DNA from: CAZOHN01 sp964579325
GTDB lineage: Bacteria > Pseudomonadota > Alphaproteobacteria > Rhodobacterales > Rhodobacteraceae
Direction: 5' to 3'
Assembly: GCA_964579325.1 (NCBI GenBank)
Contig: CAZOHN010000039.1
Span: forward strand, 1-22,059
Length of the DNA stretch: 22,059 bases
Below, in pieces: positions 7,938 through 15,679 of the stretch (the stretch's first letter is position 1; each line of letters opens with the position of its first letter). Below the pieces are notes generated by a model. That model did no database searches and was not told the origin of the DNA. It saw nothing but the letters and a program-made list of their open reading frames with translations. Position numbers and translations under genes: made by a program.

Positions 7938-8632
7938 AGAAGGCCGACCCAGGCCCGTGCGAGCGCAAGGCCGGCGGCGTCGGCCTCTGCACCGTGGCGG
8001 GCCGCGTGTCCGGAATGGGCGCTGCTCCAGCCGGGTGACATGGCCTCGACCTCTTCCGGGAAGGCCTCGATCCAGTGCCGAACGACCGCGCGGCTCGCCT
8101 CGAAGTGAAACTGCGTTCCATAAGCCCTTGGCCCGACACGGTAAGCCTGGTTCTCAACCAAACCGCCCGTCGCAAGACGGACGGCCCCCTCTGGCAGGGT
8201 GAAGGTGTCGGAATGCCACTGAAACGTGCGGAACGCCTCGGGCGCCGCGGAAAGGACCGGGTCGGCCATCCCCTCCTCGGTCAGCCGCACATCGCACCAG
8301 CCGAATTCGGGCGCCACACCCAGCCGGTTCTCTGCCCCGTGTCCGCGGGCAAGCACCTGGCTGCCGAGGCAGATCCCCAGCACCGGAACCCCCGCTGTCC
8401 CCCAGTCCCGCATCACCGCCGCAAGGGCTGGCAAGTAGGGATGGGTGTGATCATCGCGCGCCGACTGCTCGCCGCCAAAAACCACGAGACCGGCATAGAC
8501 ATTGCGCGCCTCGGGCAACCGACCATCCGCCCAGGGCCGCCAGATATCGACAAGGAGCCCGGCTTCGTGCAGGGCCACGCCAACCTGTCCATGATGGGTA
8601 AGGCGGGTGTTCTCTACCACTGCAACGCGCAT
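7934..8632 (-). CDS. Class I glutamine amidotransferase (GATase1) family protein
   Basis: This is a stand-alone class I glutamine amidotransferase of 232 residues. The triad is Cys88 in PVLGICLGSQVLA, and His176 and Glu178 in GTQFHFEAS. The oxyanion-side motif GGEQSARDD (53-61) and QWHSDTF (138-144) match the GMP-synthase-like GATase group often annotated as type 1 glutamine amidotransferase or glutamine hydrolase. The frame stays open upstream to 8722, but ATG 8632 is chosen because AGGAAGG lies at normal distance before it and MRVAVVEN begins the first beta strand. There is no fused acceptor domain, so the ammonia acceptor is unknown. It is divergent from guaB; a link to guanine nucleotide metabolism is possible but is inferred only from position. 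Confidence 0.85.
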   Translation of the reverse strand: MRVAVVENTRLTHHGQVGVALHEAGLLVDIWRPWADGRLPEARNVYAGLVVFGGEQSARDDHTHPYLPALAAVMRDWGTAGVPVLGICLGSQVLARGHGAENRLGVAPEFGWCDVRLTEEGMADPVLSAAPEAFRTFQWHSDTFTLPEGAVRLATGGLVENQAYRVGPRAYGTQFHFEASRAVVRHWIEAFPEEVEAMSPGWSSAHSGHAARHGAEADAAGLALARAWVGLL

Positions 8633-8804
8633 GAAGCCTTCCTCGAACCTTGAACATGTGTTTCGGGGGTGATCCGGCGCGCGGCAGAGTGCATGAACCG
8701 GGGACCTGCGCAAGTGCCGCAATCGGGGTTGCGTTCAGGCCCGCCCCATGAAACAGGGAACCGCCAAACGGACACTCCCCTATCCGCGCCCAAGGAGGCT
8801 GACG
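8633..8804. promoter_or_regulatory. Divergent control region between the GATase gene and guaB
   Basis: This 172-base non-coding gap between two divergent genes must hold both promoters. It contains the guaB ribosome site AAGGAGG (8792-8798, six bases before ATG 8805). A weak TTGCGT at 8729-8734 has no convincing -10. No riboswitch-like fold or long palindrome was recognised. Confidence 0.45.
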
Positions 8805-10253
8805 ATGGAGATTCGCGAGGCTCTCACCTTCGACGACGTGCTGCTTGTCCCGGCGGCAAGTTCCGTCCTGCCGGCACAGGCCGATACGGCGACCTGGGTC
8901 ACGAAGTCAGTGCGGATGAACATCCCGCTTCTGTCCTCGGCCATGGATACCGTGACCGAAGCCCGCATGGCCATTGCCATGGCGCAGGCCGGCGGCATCG
9001 GGGTGGTTCACCGCAACCTCGACGTCGACATGCAGGCAAGCGAGGTGCGCCGGGTGAAGCGGTTCGTCTCGGGGATCGTGTACAACCCGATCACGCTGCG
9101 CCCCGACCAGACGGTCGCCGATGCCAAGGCCTTGCAGGAGCGCTACAACGTCACCGGGTTTCCAGTGGTGGACGACAAGGGCCATGTCGTCGGCATCGTC
9201 ACCAACCGCGACATGCGCTTTTCCACTGACGACACCACCCCGGTCCGCGTGGTGATGACCTCGAATGACCTGGCCATGTTGACCGAACCCGCCGATCTCG
9301 ACGAGGCGAAGTCGCTGATGAAGGCCCGGCGGATCGAGAAACTCCTCGTGACAGACGGCAAGGGCAAGCTCACGGGCCTTCTGACACTCAAGGACACCGA
9401 GCAGGCCGTCCTCAACCCGGTCGCCTGCAAGGACGGGCTGGGACGGCTCCGCGTAGCGGCCGCCACCACGGTGGGCGACGCGGGCTTTGCGCGCAGTGAG
9501 GCGCTGATCGATGCCGGGTGCGACCTGATCGTGGTCGATACCGCGCATGGGCACAGCGAAGGCGTGGCCCGGGCGGTCGAGCGGATCAAGCAGCTCTCGA
9601 ACGAGGTGCAGGTGATCGCCGGCAACGTGGCCACTGCCGAGGCCACGCGAGCACTGATCGACGCGGGCGCCGATGCGGTCAAGGTCGGGATCGGGCCGGG
9701 GTCGATCTGCACCACCCGGATCGTGGCAGGCGTGGGCGTGCCACAACTGACGGCGATCATGGATGCGGCCGGAGCGGCGGGCGATGTTCCGGTCATCGCC
9801 GATGGCGGGATCAAGTATTCCGGCGACTTCGCCAAGGCGATCGCCGCGGGCGCGTCCTGCGCGATGGTCGGCAGCATGATCGCCGGCACCGACGAAAGCC
9901 CAGGCGAGGTGATCCTCTACCAGGGACGCTCGTTCAAGTCCTACAGGGGCATGGGAAGCCTAGGCGCAATGGCCCGCGGGTCGGCCGACCGCTACTTCCA
10001 GAAGGACGCCGCCAGCGACAAGCTGGTGCCGGAAGGGATCGAGGGCCAGGTGCCGTACAAGGGCCCGGCAGCAACCGTGATCCACCAGCTCGTCGGGGGG
10101 CTGCGCGCCGCGATGGGCTACTGCGGCGCGGCTACCGTCGAAGACTTGCGGCGGACCGCGAAGTTCGTGCGCATCACCGGCGCCGGACTCAAGGAAAGCC
10201 ACGTCCACGACGTCCAGATCACCCGCGAAAGCCCAAACTACCGGATGGGATAA
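8805..10253 (+). CDS. guaB: Inosine-5'-monophosphate dehydrogenase
   Basis: The enzyme oxidises IMP to XMP with NAD+, the committed step of GMP synthesis, in the cytoplasm. The protein has 482 residues, close to the usual bacterial length. The N-terminal barrel part has LTFDDVLLVPA, PLLSSAMDTVTE and GGIGVVHRN. A pair of CBS domains is inserted at about residues 91-205. The catalytic loop is GIGPGSICTTR with Cys302. The IMP-binding region is VIADGGIKYSGD (330-341) followed by MVGSMIAGTDESPGE, and the mobile flap carries RGSADRY with Arg396/Tyr397. The frame extends upstream to 8748, but ATG 8805 has a strong AAGGAGG at ideal spacing and the family-typical N-terminus. It seems to be a single-gene transcript, with a convergent neighbour 113 bases downstream. 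Confidence 0.97.
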   Translation: MEIREALTFDDVLLVPAASSVLPAQADTATWVTKSVRMNIPLLSSAMDTVTEARMAIAMAQAGGIGVVHRNLDVDMQASEVRRVKRFVSGIVYNPITLRPDQTVADAKALQERYNVTGFPVVDDKGHVVGIVTNRDMRFSTDDTTPVRVVMTSNDLAMLTEPADLDEAKSLMKARRIEKLLVTDGKGKLTGLLTLKDTEQAVLNPVACKDGLGRLRVAAATTVGDAGFARSEALIDAGCDLIVVDTAHGHSEGVARAVERIKQLSNEVQVIAGNVATAEATRALIDAGADAVKVGIGPGSICTTRIVAGVGVPQLTAIMDAAGAAGDVPVIADGGIKYSGDFAKAIAAGASCAMVGSMIAGTDESPGEVILYQGRSFKSYRGMGSLGAMARGSADRYFQKDAASDKLVPEGIEGQVPYKGPAATVIHQLVGGLRAAMGYCGAATVEDLRRTAKFVRITGAGLKESHVHDVQITRESPNYRMG

Positions 10254-10306
10254 GGGGCGGCCGGGTTAGGCCTGTCGAAAATACTCTTGCGGAGCGTTTT
10301 TAGCGC

Positions 10307-10363
10307 CTCGCGCGCGAGCCGAGGGCCGGGGCAAGGCCTGGACGGGCGCGAACCCCACGCGCC
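10307..10363. terminator. Hairpin-forming region between convergent guaB and aglK
   Basis: The 113-base gap between the convergent stops (10254-10366) holds a 12-base perfect palindrome CTCGCGCGCGAG (10307-10318). It also holds a six-pair stem GGCGCG/CGCGCC with a seven-base loop (10345-10363), just past the aglK stop. Neither is followed by a T-run in the direction it would serve, so these are candidate transcript ends or mRNA-stabilising stems rather than proven intrinsic terminators. Confidence 0.35.
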
Positions 10364-10366
10364 GCT

Positions 10367-11452
10367 TCACCGGTAGAGCAGCGACCGGCCGTTGTGGAAC
10401 AGGTGGACTTTTGCCGGTTCCGCCGTGAGGCTGACGGCCTTACGCCGGAGGTCGCGATGGATGCCCGGCAGCTTCGCCACCATAGACGCAGTGTCACCTT
10501 GCCTGGAGAAGTAGAGCAGCGTCACTTCGCCAAGCGCCTCGGTGATCTCCACCTCCCCGCGGAACAGCCAGTCGCCCTCGGTCGCCAGAAGGTCCTCCGG
10601 CCGGACGCCGATCTTGACTGGCAGTCCCATGTCTGAGGCGTTCGTCGGCACCGCCGAGCGCGCGGTTCCGCCCTGCTTGAGCTTTACCGTCGTAACAGGG
10701 CCCGTCTCGACTACCTCGCCCTCCATCAGGTTCATCGAGGGTGAGCCGATGAACTGCGCCACGAATTCGTTCTCGGGCCGCTCGTAAAGGTCGAGCGGGC
10801 TGCCGACCTGGCTGATGCCTCCGCCCGCCAGCACCACGATGCGGCTCGCCAGCGTCATCGCCTCGACCTGGTCATGGGTGACGTAGATCATTGTCCGGTC
10901 GGGCATCTGTTCCTTGAGCTGCGCGATCTCGATCCGGGTCGCGACGCGCAAGGCGGCGTCGAGGTTCGAGAGCGGTTCGTCGAAGAGATAGACCTTGGGG
11001 TCCCGCACGATGCTGCGGCCGATCGCGACGCGCTGGCGCTGGCCACCCGAGAGGGCCTTGGGCAGCCGGTCGAGATATGGGGTGAGTTGCAGCATCTTCG
11101 CCGCCTTGTCGACGGCCGCAGAGATCTCTGCGGGGCTCTTCTTGGCAAGCTTCAGCGCGAAGCTCATGTTGTCGCGCACGGTCATGTGCGGGTAGAGCGC
11201 GTAGCTCTGGAACACCATTGCGATGCCGCGCTGGGCGGGGGGCACGTCGTTGACCCGCTCACCGTCGATGAAGAGGTCACCACCGGTGATCTTCTCAAGC
11301 CCCGCGATCATCCGCAGGAGCGTCGACTTCCCGCAGCCCGAGGGCCCGACGAAGACGATCAACTCGCCCGCCTTGATGTCGAGGTTGATGTTCGACAGGA
11401 CCTTGACCTCGCCATAGGCCTTCGCGACATCCTTCAGAAGCAGATCGGCCAC
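10367..11452 (-). CDS. aglK: Alpha-glucoside ABC transporter ATP-binding protein
   Basis: This is the MalK/UgpC-type ATPase that drives the AglEFG importer from the cytoplasmic face. The protein has 361 residues. Walker A is GPSGCGKST (36-44), the Q-loop is FQSYALYPHM with Gln82, the signature is LSGGQRQR (134-141), Walker B is VYLFDEP (154-160), the D-loop is SNLDA and the switch His193 is in VTHDQ. A C-terminal TOBE/regulatory domain follows from about residue 230. A longer frame reaches back into aglA (to 11506), but GTG 11452 is preceded by GGGAGGA at normal spacing and gives the family N-terminus VADLLLKDVAKAYG. It is the last gene of aglEFGAK, 23 bases after the aglA stop. Such ATPases can serve several sugar importers, but here the operon fixes the likely partner. 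Confidence 0.93.
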   Translation of the reverse strand: MADLLLKDVAKAYGEVKVLSNINLDIKAGELIVFVGPSGCGKSTLLRMIAGLEKITGGDLFIDGERVNDVPPAQRGIAMVFQSYALYPHMTVRDNMSFALKLAKKSPAEISAAVDKAAKMLQLTPYLDRLPKALSGGQRQRVAIGRSIVRDPKVYLFDEPLSNLDAALRVATRIEIAQLKEQMPDRTMIYVTHDQVEAMTLASRIVVLAGGGISQVGSPLDLYERPENEFVAQFIGSPSMNLMEGEVVETGPVTTVKLKQGGTARSAVPTNASDMGLPVKIGVRPEDLLATEGDWLFRGEVEITEALGEVTLLYFSRQGDTASMVAKLPGIHRDLRRKAVSLTAEPAKVHLFHNGRSLLYR

Positions 11453-11475
11453 CGGGTTTCCTCCCTCGTTTTCGT

Positions 11476-13131
11476 TCAGGCACCGCAGGCAAAGTAGGCT
11501 TGCCACGGCGGCAGGGTCACGTTGTCTCCGTTGTGGCTCTCACAGGGCCAGGGCGCACCGTCGAGCGCGATCCACGCGCCCGGGGGCCGCGTGACGCCCT
11601 GCGGTCTATCCGAGATGTTGAAGGCGCAGAACAGCCGATCGCCTGCGTGCACCCGCAGGAACGAGAGGTAGTCTTCGCGGGCCTCGACGATTTCGAAGCT
11701 GCCCTTCACCAGCGCGGGCTGCGTCTTTCGGAATCCGATCATCCGGCGATAGAAGGCCAAAGTGCTGTCCTCCTCGCGGTCCTGCCGTGCAACGGCGCGT
11801 TCAAGATGTTCGACAGCCATCGGCAGCCAGGGCCGGGCGTCCGTGAAGCCGCCCTGCGCATTGTCCTGCACCCAGGGAAGCGGTGTTCGGCACCCGTCGC
11901 GGCCCTTGAACTTCGGCCAGAACCGGATGCCGTAGGGATCACGCAGGTCCTCGAACGAGACATAGGCCTCGGTCAGCCCCAGTTCTTCGCCCTGATAGAG
12001 ACAGACCGACCCGCGCAGCGACAGCAGCAGCGCCGCCATCAACCGCACGGCCGGCTCCGAGAGCTGCCAGCGCGAGGCGTGGCGCTCGACGTCGTGGTTG
12101 GAAAATGCCCAGCATGCCCAGCTTTCCGGGCCGATCTTCGTGTAACGCGTGAAGACGTCCGCGACCCGGCTCCCGCTCGGGAACGTCAGCGACAGGAAGT
12201 CGAAGCCGTAGCACATGTGCATCTTGTCACCGCCCGAGGTATAGGCGGCCTGGATCTCCATTCCGCGCTGGGCATCGCCCACCTCGCCCACGGCCGTCTT
12301 GTCCGGGAAATTGTTCATCAACGCGCGCAGGCGCTGGAGGAAGATCAAGTTCTCCGGGCGGGACTTGTCGTAGAGGTGGTCCTGCCAGTTGTAGGGGTTC
12401 ACCTCGGGTGCCGTCGAGAAGTCACGCTCCTCGGGCCTGAGTGCAGGATTTTCGCGCAACTCCTTGTCGTGGACATAGAAGTTGATCGTGTCGAGCCGGA
12501 ACCCGTCGACGCCGCGCTCGAGCCAGAACCGGGCCACGTCCAGAAGGGCATCCTGAACGGCGGGTTCGTGGAAGTTCAGGTCGGGCTGTTCCTTGAGGAA
12601 GTTGTGCAGGAAGTACTGCATCCGCTCCCCGTCCCATTCCCATGCCGGGCCACCGAAGATCGACAGCCAGTTGTTGGGTGGAGACCCGTCAGGCTTGGCG
12701 TCTGCCCAGACGTACCAGTTCGCCCGCGCGTTTTCGCGGCCTGCCCGGCTTTCCTGGAACCACGGATGCCGGTCGGAGGTGTGCGACAGCACGAGGTCGA
12801 TCAGGACCCGGATGCCAAGGGCGTGCGCGCGCTCGATCAGGGCGTCGAAGTCGCCGAGCGTGCCGAACATCGGATCGACGTCGCGGTAGTCCGACACATC
12901 ATAACCGAAGTCGAGCATGGGCGAGCGGAAGAAGGGCGAAATCCAGATCGCATCCACACCAAGTCCCGCAATATGCGGCAGCCGGTGGATGATGCCGGCA
13001 AGGTCGCCCACCCCGTCGCCATTGCTGTCCTGAAAGCTCCGCGGATAGATCTGGTATATCACCGCCCCCCGCCACCAATCCGGATCGGGAGCGAGGATCG
13101 AGCCTGCGGTCGGATTCGTGACGGGAAGCAT
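11476..13131 (-). CDS. aglA: GH13 alpha-glucosidase (AglA type)
   Basis: This cytoplasmic alpha-glucosidase of 551 residues most likely hydrolyses imported sucrose, maltose, trehalose or similar alpha-glucosides. It has no signal peptide, which fits import before hydrolysis. The GH13 signatures are clear: QIYPRSFQDSNGDGVGDL (27-44), region I DLVLSHTSD (112-120), region II GFRLDTINF with nucleophile Asp214, region III VGEVGD with acid/base Glu283, and region IV FSNHDVER with the transition-state Asp347. The oligo-1,6-glucosidase/alpha-glucosidase subgroup (probably GH13_23) is inferred from this pattern. It sits 15 bases after aglG and 23 bases before aglK in the conserved aglEFGAK order. The start ATG 13131 has only a weak purine stretch upstream, so translation may depend on coupling to aglG. 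Exact substrate choice cannot be read from sequence. Confidence 0.93.
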   Translation of the reverse strand: MLPVTNPTAGSILAPDPDWWRGAVIYQIYPRSFQDSNGDGVGDLAGIIHRLPHIAGLGVDAIWISPFFRSPMLDFGYDVSDYRDVDPMFGTLGDFDALIERAHALGIRVLIDLVLSHTSDRHPWFQESRAGRENARANWYVWADAKPDGSPPNNWLSIFGGPAWEWDGERMQYFLHNFLKEQPDLNFHEPAVQDALLDVARFWLERGVDGFRLDTINFYVHDKELRENPALRPEERDFSTAPEVNPYNWQDHLYDKSRPENLIFLQRLRALMNNFPDKTAVGEVGDAQRGMEIQAAYTSGGDKMHMCYGFDFLSLTFPSGSRVADVFTRYTKIGPESWACWAFSNHDVERHASRWQLSEPAVRLMAALLLSLRGSVCLYQGEELGLTEAYVSFEDLRDPYGIRFWPKFKGRDGCRTPLPWVQDNAQGGFTDARPWLPMAVEHLERAVARQDREEDSTLAFYRRMIGFRKTQPALVKGSFEIVEAREDYLSFLRVHAGDRLFCAFNISDRPQGVTRPPGAWIALDGAPWPCESHNGDNVTLPPWQAYFACGA

Positions 13132-13146
13132 CAGCGCGCGGGTCCC

Positions 13147-14289
13147 CTACTTGACCGAGCCGGCGAGCAGACCACGCACGAGGAAGCGCTGCATCGAGAA
13201 GAACACCACGAGTGGCACCGCGATCGAGACGAAGGCGGCGGTCGCCAGGATTTCCCAGTTTCCTCCGCGCGTACCCAGAAGCTCGACGATCTGCTTGGTC
13301 ATCACGGTGGTCTGCCCGGTCGCGTCGATCAGGAATACCAGCGCCACGAGAAGGTCGTTCCAAGTCCAGAGAAACTGGAAGATCGCGAACGACGCCAGCG
13401 CCGGAAAACTGAGCGGCAGGATGATCTTGGTGAAGATCTGGAAGTCGGTCGCACCATCGACCTTGGCGTTCTCGATGATGTCGCGTGGCAGGCCGACCAT
13501 GTAGTTGCGCAGCAGATAGATCGCGAGCGGCAGGCCAAAGCCCGTATGAGCCAGCCAGACCCCGAGGTAGCCCTTGCCTATACCGACGCCCAGATGGAGC
13601 TTCAGAAGTGGAATCAGGGCGAGCTGCAACGGCACCACGAGAAGGCCCACGATCGCGGCAATCAGGAGAGCGCGGCCGGGAAAGTCCATCCAAGCGAGAG
13701 CATAGGCCGCGAAGGCCGCGACCAGGATCGGGATGATCGTTGCCGGGATTGTCACGGTCAGCGTGTTGAAGAACGCCTTGGCCATCCCGTCCACGTTGCG
13801 CGGGTCGAGCAGGATCGAACTGTAGTTGTCGAGCGTGAACTCCGGCGGTGTCGCGGCGGAGGAGAAGATGCGCGGCAGCCGCGTTCCCTCCGTCGACACC
13901 GGGCTCGTGAGGCGGTAGGCGCCGTCCTCGGCGACCGTCACAGTCATCCCGTCGGAGAGTTCGGCCACGTCGCCGGGCGCGAACTCCTCGGGGCGGTTCA
14001 CGTTGGTGCCCCAGGCGCTCACGACCGCGTTGTCGGCTGCGAAGAGCCGACCGTCGATGACGTAGACGCCGCCTTCTTCCCGCTCCTCGCCATCAATCCG
14101 GATCGCGGGCACCTGCCGCTCCTGCGTCGAGAGCGACGACCACCAGCCCGAAGTCGCAATTTGGTCGGCGGTCCGGAAGGACGACACGAAGAGACCAAGC
14201 GTCGGAAAGAGCCAGAGCGCGACGAGCAGCGCCACCGAGATGTGAACCGCCCAGGTGAGACCGGACTTGCGACCGACGATGTTGTCCAT
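13147..14289 (-). CDS. aglG: Alpha-glucoside ABC transporter permease (AglG)
   Basis: This is the inner-membrane permease that pairs with AglF. The protein has 380 residues, about 100 longer than an ordinary MalG-type permease. The first helix is at about 12-36. About 130 hydrophilic residues (40-165) then form a predicted periplasmic segment between helix 1 and helix 2. Five further hydrophobic segments follow, at about 176-199, 206-226, 241-259, 298-320 and 347-366. The ATPase-coupling EAA loop is ENAKVDGATDFQIFTKIILP (273-292). The large periplasmic insert is, as far as I recall, a regular feature of AglG. AGGGA and a longer G-run precede ATG 14289. Only 13 bases separate it from aglF. Confidence 0.92.
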   Translation of the reverse strand: MDNIVGRKSGLTWAVHISVALLVALWLFPTLGLFVSSFRTADQIATSGWWSSLSTQERQVPAIRIDGEEREEGGVYVIDGRLFAADNAVVSAWGTNVNRPEEFAPGDVAELSDGMTVTVAEDGAYRLTSPVSTEGTRLPRIFSSAATPPEFTLDNYSSILLDPRNVDGMAKAFFNTLTVTIPATIIPILVAAFAAYALAWMDFPGRALLIAAIVGLLVVPLQLALIPLLKLHLGVGIGKGYLGVWLAHTGFGLPLAIYLLRNYMVGLPRDIIENAKVDGATDFQIFTKIILPLSFPALASFAIFQFLWTWNDLLVALVFLIDATGQTTVMTKQIVELLGTRGGNWEILATAAFVSIAVPLVVFFSMQRFLVRGLLAGSVK

Positions 14290-14302
14290 GTCCCTGCCCC
14301 CC

Positions 14303-15541
14303 CTACCGCATTTCCTTGCGGGCGTTGTAGACGTTCCAGATCAGGATCGGGGTCACCAGCAGCATGATGACCATGGCAGAAGCTGACCCGATGCCCCAGT
14401 CGTTCGCCCGGAAGAGCTTGTCGAACATGTAGTTGGCGAGAACCTGCGTCTCCCACTGGCCGTTCGTCATGGCGAAAACGATGTCGAAGACCTTCAGGAC
14501 GACGATCGTGATGGTGGTCCAGACCACGACGATGGTGCCCATGATCTGCGGCACCTTGATCTTGAAGAAGATCTGGAACGGGTTGGCCCCATCGACAATG
14601 GCGGCCTCGATCGTGTCCTCGGGCACGCCACGGATCGCGGCCGAGAGGATCACCATGGCAAAGCCGGTCTGGATCCAGACCAGAACGGCCATCAGGAAGA
14701 AGTTGTTCCAGAACGGAATTGTCAGCCATGTCTGCGGCTGGCCGTAGGGCAGTTCGGCGGTGGCGATGTTCACAACCGACTTGACCGAGAGCCAGACCAG
14801 CCAGATGGCGGCGACCGCTACGAAGAGGCGCAATGGCACCGTCCAGAAACCGCGGGGCTCTCCCGGTCCGATCATCGGCTTGACGAAGACCCATGCCACC
14901 CAGGCGACAATGGCGGCGAAGGCCAGCAGCAACAGAACCGGGACGAACTTCAGCACGACAAGCGACATCGGACCGCCATCGAAGGCCAGCCAGACCGCAT
15001 TGAGCACGCCGATCTGCTCCTGGTCGGCCGAACGGGTGTCGTAGACGAGCTTCCAGATTACCGCCGCGCCGACGAACGAAATCGCCATAGGCATGAAGAT
15101 CAGCGACTTGGCGATGTTGCCCCACTTGATCCTGTCGGTCAGCTGCGCGGCGAGAAGTCCGAAGGCGGTCGAGGCCGCGGGCACGACGATCAGCCACAGC
15201 AAGTTGTTCTGCAGCGCCTCCCAGAACTTCGGTTCGTCCACCATGTTGCGGTAGTTCTGCAGGCCGACGAACTCCGAACCGCCGCCGGGCAACCGTTGGG
15301 TTACCGACAGGCGAAGGGTCTCGACGACCGGATAGGCAAGGTAGAGGCCGAGGGCGAAGAGCGCGGGAAACAGGAACAGCCAGGGCCGGATCATGTTGGC
15401 TCGGTTGATGTTCCGACCGGCCTGCGGGCCCTTCGCGGGGAACAGCACCTTGTCCAGGAAGACATTCGAGAAGTAGTAGTAGGCGATACAGCCGCCGACG
15501 CCGATGACGATGGTCAGAAGACCTTGCAGAGCCGGATTCAT
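14303..15541 (-). CDS. aglF: Alpha-glucoside ABC transporter permease (AglF)
   Basis: This inner-membrane permease of 412 residues is larger than most MalF-like sugar permeases of this class. Hydrophobic segments lie at about 5-25, 52-73, 112-131, 148-165, 197-220, 237-257, 280-300, 335-355 and 385-405. The two at 197-257, joined by the short loop KPMIGPGEPRGFW, look like an extra helical hairpin relative to six-helix permeases. The coupling loop is EAAIVDGANPFQIFFKIKVP (312-331). ATG 15541 has GGGGAGGG at good distance upstream. A 138-base gap with a strong stem-loop separates it from aglE. It should form the transmembrane channel with AglG and be powered by AglK. Confidence 0.92.
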   Translation of the reverse strand: MNPALQGLLTIVIGVGGCIAYYYFSNVFLDKVLFPAKGPQAGRNINRANMIRPWLFLFPALFALGLYLAYPVVETLRLSVTQRLPGGGSEFVGLQNYRNMVDEPKFWEALQNNLLWLIVVPAASTAFGLLAAQLTDRIKWGNIAKSLIFMPMAISFVGAAVIWKLVYDTRSADQEQIGVLNAVWLAFDGGPMSLVVLKFVPVLLLLAFAAIVAWVAWVFVKPMIGPGEPRGFWTVPLRLFVAVAAIWLVWLSVKSVVNIATAELPYGQPQTWLTIPFWNNFFLMAVLVWIQTGFAMVILSAAIRGVPEDTIEAAIVDGANPFQIFFKIKVPQIMGTIVVVWTTITIVVLKVFDIVFAMTNGQWETQVLANYMFDKLFRANDWGIGSASAMVIMLLVTPILIWNVYNARKEMR

Positions 15542-15613
15542 CGGCCATCCCTCCCCTGATGTCGGTTCCCGATCCGTGTCACCCGCAAGGATGCCGATCG
15601 CTTTTCTCGGCCT

Positions 15614-15639
15614 GCGAAGGGGCCACGCAGCCCCTCCGC
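15614..15639 (-). promoter_or_regulatory. Stem-loop between aglE and aglF
   Basis: A six-pair stem AGGGGC/GCCCCT with a six-base loop (15618-15635) is extended by GCG/CGC across one mismatch. It starts about 41 bases after the aglE stop. The minus strand has no T-run after it, so it does not look like a full terminator. Its place between a binding-protein gene and a permease gene is where sugar operons often stabilise the binding-protein mRNA or cut down read-through. The rest of the gap 15542-15679 holds only the aglF ribosome site. Confidence 0.5.
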
Positions 15640-15679
15640 CCGTTCTCTCAACCTTAGCGCACTTCCGGCGCCCGTCGCT

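Noticed and set aside
11500..14367. A 955-codon open frame on the plus strand opposite aglA and aglG
   Set aside because: It lies wholly antisense to two well-supported genes. Its product is Arg/Glu/His-rich with no domain and matches the pattern of mirror frames in GC-rich coding DNA.
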